DNA from: Toxoplasma gondii ME49
Lineage: Eukaryota > Apicomplexa > Conoidasida > Eucoccidiorida > Sarcocystidae
Assembly (NCBI RefSeq): GCF_000006565.2
Contig: NC_031477.1
Span: forward strand, 388,669-452,668
Direction: 5' to 3'
DNA: 64,000 nucleotides
Both the position numbers and the translations under genes were made by a program. The notes under the pieces were generated by a model. It made no database searches and was not told the DNA's origin. It saw nothing but the letters and a program-made list of their open reading frames with translations. The number at the start of each line of letters is the position of its first letter. Position 1 is the first letter of the stretch. Positions 23,052 to 34,100 of the stretch are shown here, piece by piece.

Positions 23052-26000
23052 ATGGAAGGCCGCGAGACATCTGCGGGAAGGCCTCTCTCTTCTCGCCTGC
23101 TTCAGCTCGCGCGCGAAGCTGACGAGGCAGAAGCAGCGGGTCGCCTGGACCTGACCTCGCCCCTCTGCGCCGCTGCCTCTCCCGACAGCCTATGTGGATC
23201 CGACAGTCGCCTCCTGCAAGCCGCCGGCGAAGGAGACGCGGCCGGGCCTCCCGCTTCTTCAGGGACTGTCTCCCCGCGCTCTCGGGCGCTTGGGAACCCG
23301 ATTCCCTTCGGAGACAGACAGCATGCGCGACGCCTCACCTCCCTCCCGTATCGACGGACCTCCTCTGCTTGTTTGATTCCTCTCCTTTCGTCTTCTGCGG
23401 AGGGCCGGACGCCGTGGAGAGGCGAAGAGACCCCAGAGGCCAGGGGTCTCGTGTCTGTTTCCGCCCACGCATCTGGAGCCCAGACTCGGGCGCGCGAGTC
23501 CCGCGTCTCGTCCGTCGCCTCCGATTGCGAAGAGGGTGAAGTGTCTCCTCTCTTCTCGCGGCGGGAGAGGCCCCGGCAAGAGACCGTCGCGTTGCCGCCG
23601 CTCCCTCGGTCTTCCGTGGCGCATGCAGGCCTCGCCGCAGACTCAGGGAAGAGCCTCCACTTCAGAGAAGCGGAAGTCGTTGCGGCGTTAGCGCCCGCGT
23701 CCTTCGCGCGGACCTTGTCTCGCCTGCGAACCCGCGGCAGAACTCGCGAGGGCGAGGAGACAGGCGCAGTGCTGGAACGAGAAGTCCCCAACGAAGACGG
23801 TCCAGAGTGCGCGCCCGTCGCAGCCACCCCCTGTGTCCCCGAGAAAGAGCGAGAAAAAGAGAGGGGGAGAGAGAGACGGTTGGTGGAGGGTAGCACAGAA
23901 GAAGGTCGGCGAGGAGCGGACGCAGGTTTCCTTGGTCCGAGTGGAGAGCGAGAATGGCGAGAGGTCTCGTTAGAGGACGAGTCTGCGCAGCCGATGGTTT
24001 CGTTTGCACCAGGCCAGAACCGAATGCGTCATCTCCGGTACCAGCGTTCCTCTTCTTGGGAACCGAGCACAGCTGCTGCGTTTGGGTCTCAACCACCCAC
24101 GGGGACCGGCGCGAACCGCGCGCCGCTGCGGGCGGGCCTCGCCCGCGCGGGTCTCCAAGGCCCCTCGCCGCCGGCCCAGAACGGCGCGGCGAACTCGCGA
24201 AGTGGGGGCCCGGCTCACTGGGGGGCGGTCCCGAACGCATGCAGTTCCTTCGCGACGGGGTCGTCTCCGGCGTCTGCTGCGGGAGCAGTCGCAGTCCCTG
24301 ACCTCGCTGCGTCGGTCGCACTGCAGCACCAGATGGTCCGACTGGCTGAAGAGCTGCTGTACTCGCCGGAGGAGAGTTTCCACTCGGGTCCCGTGCAGCG
24401 AGGCGCGCATCCGTCGTCGAGTGCGTACCCTCCCGCCTCCTTCACCTTCCATGAACAGCAGCAGTCGCTGTTCCACCTGGACAAAACGCGCGTTCCCGTC
24501 CTCGCAAGTTCGGGTTCCAACGCCGACAGCCTCGGGCCTTGGGAGGCCCTCTCGCCCAACGGGCCCGCGCGCTTCGGCGGGACTGTGACCCCTGGAAGTC
24601 TGCTCGGTGGGCCAGGGTACCCCACGCGCGGCTCCGAGGGAACCTTCGACTTCGACGCCCCCCGCAGAGACTCCACCGGCTTCTGGGCCTTCACTGGCGT
24701 GTGGGCAGACCAAGACGCCGCAGCGGCAGAGTTCAAGAAAATCGCCGCAGCACGAGGCGGGGTGAGGCGGACCTTCGTGAGGGATCCTGGTGGCGCGGGG
24801 AGAGAGCGAAACAGAGAGACAGGAGAGACACAGAGGAGTCAGGGCAGAGAGCGAAACAGAGAGAGAAATTTTTGAGAGGAAGAGAGAACTATATGAAGAG
24901 GGGGGAAAGAGGACTAAGGGGAGGGAGAGAGAGAGATGGAGAAAAAGCAAGAGAGGAAGGAACGCAAAAAGAGGAAGAGACTGAGAAGCGGAGATGAGCC
25001 TTGTCTACTACACTCTTCACTTGCAACCGATGGCGACTTCTCTTCTGTGTGTCTGCAGAATGGTTTGATGACCCTCCACGCATTTCGTCTCTTGGTGACG
25101 ATCTTTGTCATTTTGGATGTCCTGAAGTTCGGGGCTTCGACCTACTTCCCTCCGTCGAACTACGTAGGCGCGTTTCCACAGGTGTTTACGCAGCTCGCGT
25201 CTTTCGAGTGCAGCAGTACACTCGGCGAATGAGAATACCACTCGTATGTCGTCCTTTTCGTCTCGACACAGATCGGTGCAGACGTGAGTCCGAGTTGAAT
25301 TTGCATGGAAATCTGCATGCTCACACTTCGTGCCTTTGTCCGTTTCGCTTACTTTCACTTCACTTCGATTTTCTTCTAGGCCTCCCCCGTGCATCCGTTG
25401 GCTCGCTGCTTTTGCTGCACCTTTCGCTCTCTCCGCAGACCGCCTTCTTGGTGTTCTTGTTCCTCAATTTGGGCGTGTGGCTGTTCTTTCTGGCGGAGGC
25501 CGCGCTGAAGATTCGACTTCTCGGTTTTCGGAGATACATGAATTCGCTCTTCACGTTCTTCGACGGATTCCTCCTGCTGATCCAGTCGGCGGCTCTTGCA
25601 GTCCGATTCGCGATCGTCCTCGATCCAGACGGAGTTGGAAAACCTGTTTTCGACCCCGGTTCGGTCGAGCGAGACGACTCAATCGTCAACGAGTTCATGC
25701 AAAGCCGCATCCACGTCGCCCTCCTGGTGAGAAAATAAAACGTACAAAAACTCGAGGGTGAACATGTATATGAACATATACGTGTTAAGGTGTGGGCTGT
25801 GTGTGTTTCCATTTCTATCTATACGTTTATTTTTGTTTCAATATTTGGAGGTATTCATGTAGCCATATAGGTACTCCATTTGGAGAGCCGTAGGAAGAGG
25901 CGTCTGTGTAGAAGACGAAAGCTTCGAGTGGAAGTCGAGAAGAACACGAGAACAACAGCTAGCAAGAGAGGGGCCTTTGTATCACTTTTGACTCATGTGG

Positions 26001-29000
26001 CTCGTACAAAATCAAACTGAAATATTCGCTATAACTACTGGTCAATGGATGCGTTTGAACGTCGCTTCAGCATTGCTGAGCTGCGCTGCGTGCAACTTCG
26101 TTTTTCGGCGCGTGGTAAATTCTCTTCTTCGCATCGGTCGATCGATGCTTCCAGGCTCTGTGGGATTCAGAGGAGAAAAGTTTGTGATTTTGTGTCGGCT
26201 TTTTCTGTCCTGAGAGTCGAGAGCAGTCTCTAAATCGAGCGGGTACCGCCCACGCTGCTTTTACGACGTCATCTTCAGAGATGACGCCGCCTTCGCCCCC
26301 CCCCCCGTGATTTTTTTCTTGTGAACCTTCTTTCTTTTCTGCCGCTGCTTCACAGACTCTGGACACGATTCAACTTTGCCGCGTCTACCGCCTCACCTTC
26401 TCGTGCCGGGAGCTTTTTCTTCTCACAAAAAGTAAGCGCGGGTTGCCTCTCTACGGTGTCTCGACACCTCATGCATGCGTTTGGAGCCCAGCTGTATGTA
26501 CACCTGGAGCACTCTCTTCCGCTGCCTTGCCGGAACGCGTGTTCGTTATCGGGGAAATGCGTTTTCCCTCGGCAGATGCCAGTCCGAGTTGGCGTATGGA
26601 GGAGTCATGGGGACTTTTTTTTTGTTTTATTTTTCCTGTGTCTCACCTCACCCGGAAGTCCAGTTCCGGTTTCCGTGTTCGCTCTCAGAGTCAGAGGCGG
26701 AAGATCGACAGTCGCCACGTTCAAGTTCTTGACGTCCTGGTTGTGTGGTTTATCTTTTTCGCAGGCATTCTGCACAGTCTGCGGTCTCTGCAGTGGACGG
26801 CGTTGTTCGTCTTTTGCGTGATTTACACTTGCGCTATCTTCTGCACATGGACATTCTATGTAAGGTCTCCCGGTCGAACAGCGACGAGCGTGGATTTCGC
26901 TGTCCACGTGGAAGAAAAGTAGAGATATCTCGGCATGCATGTCAGAGAAGCCAAGATGAGTTTGTATACATGCAGAAGAGTATCTGAAGATATATATGTG
27001 TGTGTGCATGATAAATATCTAAAATGTGGCTGCACACATGGAACAAGGATTTCTGTATGCTTCTGTGGATCTGTAGAATAAACATTCATCAAGATGTCTG
27101 TGTACGCATGCGCGTACGCAGATCTAAAAAGTAGGATGACAAGAGGGTGGCTGTTCAGATGGCATGTCTGTCTGTGTGTGTGTTTGCCGGAGTTCCGGTT
27201 GATCCTCTTGTGGTTTCGGCGACTAGTCACGTTTGAACAGTGGCGCATTTCTGCGAGCGTCTTTCTTCTCTGTATCTGGACTCTTTGGAAGATGAGTTGA
27301 AGAGTCAGCTGAAATTTTCAGTGTAAGCCGTAAACGAGGAGTAGCACGTTCAAGGGTGCTGTGTCTTTGCTGTAGCTGTTTTTCTGCATGCGTTGATTTC
27401 TCGCTGTTCGCAGGATGCAGACGACGCTGAGATGAGTCTCCTCTGGGGCAACTTGATTCTGTCGATGTTCACACTCTTCACAGTTCTCACCCTGGAAGGT
27501 AGGTTGCTGTACTGCAGATTTTTCCTTGTAGCATGGAGTTTCATTTCACACTCTCTCTAAACACAGAAGATGCTGAGATCTCTACACTTACATGTCCGAA
27601 ACGCTTTCGCGGAACAGAGGAAACAACAGTCGGAGCGCCTCGACGGGGTCACCCCCAGAGATACTTGGCCGCGTAAGACAGTGAACGTGTGGGGTGTCGA
27701 TATCCAGCTACAACAAGGTTAGTCCACTTGAATAAGAAGCATCGAGTCGAGGCAAGGCAGAAACGGGCAACGCGCGAAGGAAAAGAGATTTCTTAGAGAG
27801 GATGTAGACGAGGGTATTCCGAAAAATCAGCAAGTGATTGGACAGCCTATGTGTGTGGGGGGGAGGGGAGGGGAAGCCGAGATGGGGAGCGATCTTTGGG
27901 GAGTCTCGCATGCGTGTCACTTAAGAGAGACAACGGAGTTTCGTGCGTTCGTGGGGGAAGACAGAATTCAAGAAGCCATCCATGATACAGGTAGTCTCTC
28001 GAATTTTTTCATCGTCCTATTTTCTCTCCATATATCTAGAGACGCATTCTTTATATATGTATGCATGTATATAATATATATATATATATATATATGTATA
28101 TATGTGGTAGCAGGTGGATGTTTACAGATGTGTGTGTGTTTTTGTGTGTTGTTTCCCCTTAGGATGGAATGGAGTAGCCAATTCAACCGCAGAGAAGCAT
28201 CCTTTCAGTCGCATCTTCTTCGTCTGTTTTATTTGCTTTACTACGCTGACTCTCTTGAACATCGTTACTGGTAAGGGCGAGTTCGATGTCGTTTTTGTGG
28301 CTTCTTACACAATGAGTTTCCTCCGCTTGCACCTTTTTTTCGCTCTGTCACTGTGTGGAGAACGGACCGCATGCATGCGGGGAATGGGCGAACTCACAGG
28401 CGACAAAAAAAAAGACGAAGGAACCCCCCCCCCTTATCATTTGTATATATCTTTCCGATGTATCACATATATAAATACATATGTATACATATTCATATAT
28501 ATATATATATATATGTATATACAAGGTGAAAACATGTCCAGTGTCGCTTTTTGTGTTTCTCTCTGGTGTTGTCTGTCTTCGACTCTTCGACTGTCCGTTT
28601 TCTCCCACGGTGCCCCCCCCCCTCCATCCGTCAGTGGTCGCGGTGTTTTTTTGCAGGAATCATTTTGGATGCGTACGTGGACATGTCGAGTCGCCTCGCG
28701 GCGGAGGCGAGTTACCACGAGCACTTGGAGAAGGACGCGCGCAACGAGGATTTGTTGACGAAGGCGTTTCAGCAGACTGAGTTTCTGTTTTCGTTGCCTG
28801 CGAGTGCGGCTGCGACTTCCGGCTTCCGGAACTGGACGAGTCTCTCCCGCAGCTCAGGCGAGGGGAACAAGTTGTCTCTGGACTCCGGAGGGCCGAAGAA
28901 AGTGCCGGAGGCGGGGAGTTCTGACCGCGAGAAGGGTGAGGAACGGCGAAGCCAGGCGTTTGCGCGAGCGAGCACAGGGACCTTCTTCAGTCCTGCGCAT

Positions 29001-31142
29001 GCAGAGCCGGACCGCGAGGCCTCAGCAGCCTCTGCCTTCTTCGTAGAGGGAGACCGGACTTTCCAGACGGTCGGTCAGTGTGGGTCGTCTGCAGGCAGAG
29101 GCGCGAAGCTCGAGAGGAAAACCACGGGTCTCACTAGCGAGTGTTCCACGACCGCCCGGCCGCCCACAGAGGGCAACGACGGCAGCAACGCGGGAAGCGG
29201 CGAAGGTGCAGAAAAGGGAGAAAAGACAGACAAGTGCGATAGAGACGAGAAAGGCGAGAGGGGAGAAGATCGCGGGTGTGCGCCGAGGAAGGCTCAGGAG
29301 ACTTGTGGGGTGGAAAAGGGAGGAGGTGACGGAGACGGACAAGGACCAGGGTCGTTGGAGGAGACAGAGGACGAGGAGAGACGACGAGAACGCCGAAGCA
29401 CCCTCGACGGCGACAGCAGCGGAGACGCTCACGAAGACTCGCAGGCCTGGAACGAAAAGGACCGGAAGCCGAAGCAGTCCGGCGCCGCGAGGTTCCTCAG
29501 AAGGGTCCAGGCCAGTGGCATCTTCCACCTGGGACGCAAAGTCCCACACGTCGAAGAAGAGAAAAAGGACGAACGAAAAGTCGTCGCCTGCCTCAACCTC
29601 GCCAACCTGCATCCCCTCGACATCCTGCAACACCCTGCAATCCTCGACGCCCTCGAGGTAAAATGACACGCAGTTCGCGCGCAGTCTTCTCTGCGAGGCT
29701 TTGCAACTGCATGCGGTTCCGGAAGTGCATGCGTGGAAGGTGCCAGGGCTCCCCTGCATCCACCGCGTAGTCTCCGACACATCTGAGCATTCATTTTCGC
29801 ATCCTGACGAGTCCGCGAACCACCTTTTGTCTGGCAAATGTGCATTCCTACATGCATGCACATATATATATATATATACATATATGTATATACATACATG
29901 TGTATATATGTGTATATCTTTTCTGAATAGTGTGTGAAGGTAGATTAGTGTACGTGGAGGGTAGAGAGATGTGCGGATAAGACGGGGAGAAGTTGGATTG
30001 GGGGTATGATTGGCAAACCGTTTCTCTGCGTTCGCTCCCTCGGGGGTATGATCTGTGCGCTTCATTGCATGCGGTTTGTGGGCTTTCTTTTGTATGTTTG
30101 CGTGACGTTCTGCACAGAAAGCAGGCATTCCGCTCTTCCAGGCGTTCGATGTTCTCAATCTCTACTACACTCGCGGGGTCGAGTTCATCACTGGTAAGCG
30201 AGGAAGTTGGGGGCCTCAGCCGGTGACAAGAGAAGAACAACCCTGTCTTCAGACAGCTGTTTGTGGGGGGACTGCATGCGTCGGAAAACTCAAATGTGTG
30301 AGACGTCAGAGACGAAGGGGAGACCCGGAGGAGTGACGACGAGGTCTGCAATCCACCGACGAGTTTTTTCGAGTTTTTGCTCTCGAGCGTTGCACCATGA
30401 GCATCTGCATGTGCAGAGAAGTCCAGTGAGGTTGATGGGTTGTCTGTGTCCCCAAACTGTAGTCATGTATTCAGTGACTTGGATTCGAGTTATACAGTTT
30501 TGTATATCGGATCATTTAGGCAGAGGCACTATTTACCTAACAGTGTGGTAATTACAGTATCCTCATCCAAGTGCATGCGCAAAGAACGGAGGAACTGCAT
30601 GCGGTCTTTGTTGATCACTTCCTCTCTCCTCCCCAAACCCCTTCAACTTACGTTTGGTCCTCTGCTCATGCGCAGCGCGTCCCTACAAGTGTGTGGTGTA
30701 GACGGCACAGCGTAGGAAAGGTTCAAGCTCTAGAAAGGAACGTCCCTGTTCCTCTCGCGCGCGCTTCGTCAGTTCCCAGTGAACTCTAAGTCTCTTGCGT
30801 CTTGGTGTCGTTTGCATGCGTGGTTTCCCCTCTTTCGCAGTGAAGGAGTTTGCGGAGTCCTGTGGACGAGTGTGCGGGACATCGACGGGTCGGCAACTGC
30901 TGCAGATGCAAATTGATCTCCACCAGAAACTGAATCGCGTAGAGAAGCGGGTGCGGAGACTCACCAGGGCTCTCGTTCAGCAGCAACAGCTCGTCCTTCT
31001 GCAGCAGCAGCAGCTCCTCAGTGCAAGTACACCCGGTGGGGTGTACAGACCCTCGCTGTCTTTCGCCAGCGGGGCTGGCGCGACGAGGGCGCCTCTCTCG
31101 GGGGCTTGCCCGTCCTCTTCTTCGGCCTACATCGCTGCCTAA
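23052..31142 (+). CDS. single-domain 6-TM voltage-gated-type cation channel (BacNav/EukCat-like)
   Basis: My exon model is 23052-24776, 25059-25181, 25439-25726, 26356-26431, 26765-26859, 27414-27498, 28163-28270, 28657-29657, 30118-30193 and 30841-31142. All phases join and give about 1292 residues. A disordered N-terminus of about 575 residues precedes one six-helix domain. S1 is in exon 2 (FRLLVTIFVILDVLKFG), S2-S3 in exon 3 (FFLAEAALKIRLLGFRRY), S4 in exon 4 (LCRVYRLTFSCREL) and S5 in exon 5. Exon 6 carries the pore helix, and the filter T-L-E-G-W-N-G is completed across the exon 6/7 junction. S6 ends NIVTGIILDAYVDM. The TxExW filter is that of Cav repeats and bacterial Nav channels, so Ca2+ and/or Na+ conduction is likely. 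The C-terminus has a degenerate EF-hand-like segment (FDVLNLYYTRGVEFITVKEF), then a Gln-rich coiled coil. The second exon could instead end at 25163. Most introns carry (TA)n tracts. Confidence 0.85.
28051..28104. repeat. (TA)n microsatellite in channel intron 6
   Basis: An alternating TA run with TATG interruptions, shortly before the acceptor of the S6 exon. Confidence 0.9.
28468..28523. repeat. (TA)n microsatellite in channel intron 7
   Basis: A TA-rich run preceded by short poly-A and poly-C tracts (about 28405-28435) in the intron between the S6 exon and the long C-terminal exon. Confidence 0.9.
29861..29918. repeat. (TA)n microsatellite in channel intron 8
   Basis: A TA/TG alternating run following a CATGCATGCA palindrome in the intron after the long C-terminal exon. 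Confidence 0.9.
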
Positions 31143-34100
31143 GTCTATCGAGACAGTCCGGAAAGAGAAGGTGTTTGCTGCTCAAGTCGTGGAGAAAAAG
31201 GACTCCATGGAGCACACGTAGAAAACAGAGAGGTGTAATATCACATCTAGAAAGAAGGTGTACGGTCAAACGTAGAACGCTGCTGTGTCATTCCTTTTAG
31301 ACTTCACACATGGTGAAGAGTTGCAGTGGTGTACGCTGAGGATACAGTGAAATTCGTTTTAATCAGGAGATCAGTGAGCGTCTGTGTGGGGACGCGAAGG
31401 CGGCCTTGGGGACACAGCGCCGGGAGTTCTAGAGCCGTTTTTTTTGAGAGACGAGTTTCGATGCTGCGGGAAAGTCAACGAGCGCAGCTCGTTGCAGCGT
31501 CATCGGGTTGCCTGAGTTCCACTCTGGGCGGAGTGGAGAACGGGGGGCAGCCGCGAGAGCGGAAGAGACGAAAACGATGTATTCGTACACATCTTGAATG
31601 TATTTTAAACAAGGGAAGAGGAGACCAAGAGAAGGCGACAGAATCAGGGTGACATCGATAGGTTTCCAAGCAGGGCGACGGCGTTCTCTTACAGAATGAC
31701 GGAGGGGAGTTGGGAGGTTGAGGGAATGGGCCTGTTATCTCTCTCGCTTCTCTCGAGTTGTCTGTCCAGCACAGGTCTGTGTGGGTTTTTTTATTAACTA
31801 GCAGGAAATACAGATGCGTTGCGACCGTTGCGGTTCTGTTCGACAGTGCACAGCTTTCTCTAACTCCTCAAACTCGTTTCCTTGCTTTGTCAGTCACTGC
31901 CTAGAAAGAGTGGAAGACTACCAGTTTGACTCACACGTTCGTGGACGCCTGTCCGGAAACAGGGTCAAGGTGATTCGTAGCTGTACGTGGAAGTGCATGC
32001 GCCGTGGTGTCTCTCGTGTCTGTTTCAGTCACCCGGTCTCGTTCGATATGGGGGTGGAGCGATAAGGAGAGGAAAACAGACTTTGTCGACATCTCAAGGA
32101 GGGTGGGGGGAGGAGACAGAAAGATAGCGAGGAAAAGCGTGCGACGCCAGAGATGTCCGAGACACGAAGGAGACGTCGCCCGCAACTAAAGAAATGTGGG
32201 TGTCTAAGGTGTTTAGAGAGTTATTTTTTTCAGTTCCAAGGCTCCCATCTGTCTCCCTCTCAAAGTGGTGAGCAGCTGTCTGCGGTGAAAAAAAGTCTAT
32301 AGAGTGTCCTGTATAGAGACGCCAGCAATCTAGTATTCGATTTAGATTCGGTCACCAGCGTTCCGGGACGGAGTCTCGCCGCGTCCCGCGACCGCGTGTT
32401 CAGTAGGGAAAGCATCAAAGATGTTTGGGGCAACAAACTGTTCGCGAGGCCGAGCTTCCACAAGTTTGTTTCTGCGCATGAGATTCCTCTGAGTCGACTA
32501 GCGACTTGACTTCACTTAATCGTCGCTGACTAGGCTAGGTTTCGGAAAAATAGAGCCATTCGTCCCACCGCGGCTCACGGGTTCGGAGCGGCGATTGAGG
32601 AAACGACGCTTCCCGAGCACTTCTTGCCCAAGGTGGGCAAGATCCCAAATGGTAATTGCACAAGTTGCGGAATTGTGCGTGCGGCGCAACTTTTTTTTCT
32701 CCAGCTTGTAGACGGGGAAAGTCCTTTTCGTACTGAAGACTCTTCCGTCGAAAGATTCGTACAACACGGCTGCAAGTGTCGATGTTCCGTGGCATCGCGC
32801 AGCTCGTCCAATTCATGCTAGTCTGTACATGGCGGTGTTGTGGCCCTAAGTTTCGGCTGTTTGTTGCCCTCGCGATTCGTGCGAGTCTAGGGTGTAGAGG
32901 CGAACGTGCTTGTGTCAACGAAAAGTGTCGGACTGTGTGTTAATTTCCGTATCCGGAAGGTCGGGAACGGTGAAGTTCCCAGGGTGTTTTTGTATACGGC
33001 CGTTCGTGAAGTGTTGTTTTCGGCACGGCAGTCAGAACGGAAAGTCGAGGGACGAGATTCCACAACTAGACACTTGTTTCGCGAGGCATTCGAAGCAGGC
33101 TGTGTGCAGATGCTCCCTCGCCGTTTGAAATGGTGCTTCACAAAATTTGTTTGCAATCACTGAAGTTTTTCGGACAGAAGCTGTAATGCAGGGACGTGAC
33201 GTTCTAGACTTCCGTGTTACGCTGACGCTACTGAATGTTCTTCCCCAGAGAACACTCCTGCCTCAGCGAACCCCAGTCTGCAGGGCGTCGTTCATCAATA
33301 CACTGTGGTGCTCTTCAAAAATATAGATGTGTCTGCGTTCAGTGTGAAGGAGCTCACTGAGTCGCCCGCCACCCTTCAGCTCGGTTGTGTCCGGAGAACA
33401 GAACTATGGTGCGTTGATTCTGTCTCAGCCGGGTGTCATCCTGAACTAGGTGATTCGAGAGGTGCAGGCAGGTGGAAAACCAGCGTGGGGGAAGGTGTAC
33501 CTCGTGGGAGAGTCAGAAACCGCTGTTATGGCGTTGTTTGTTTACGGCAGTTGATACAAAGCTTGGAGGCAGCGACACCGTGGCGACTTTGGTGACTACT
33601 GACACGCACCGGGTTCTGTGGTGTGCTCAGAAACGGGACTTTTCGAAGTTTAAGCGGGGTTCGTTTTACTGGGGTTCTCTTTTTTCGTGAGACTTCTTGT
33701 GCCCGAAAGGGTGGGATCACGAGGCCCTGGCTTCTCCTCGTTGACTGTCTGGCATTCGTGGCGTGCAGTGGCATTCGTACAAGCCCCCAAAGTCGTCGTG
33801 GGAGGAATTCTGGGAATTCTTCGCTCTCGTGCAGGATTCCTCTCGCCTGTGATCAAAGAGAGTACTTTGAACAGCTGTTTCTCTTTGTTCTACCGGGCTA
33901 CAGTTGTCTAGACTCGCCAAATTTGTCCACGTTTCCCCCCATGTTGTTGCCTGGAATCGATGGTGTAAAAGCCGCTTGTGTTGTGGGCTATCGGGGTCTC
34001 TATCCATTTTTCGTGCTATCCGCAAATGAAAGCTTCGTATTCGATGCTAGAATGTGTCGACATTTTTTCGAAGTTTCATAGTTTCTCGAGGTTCAGTGTG

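Noticed and set aside
33623..34081. 152-codon plus frame between the channel and DDB1
   Set aside because: No start context, no motif and no matching exon; likely chance.
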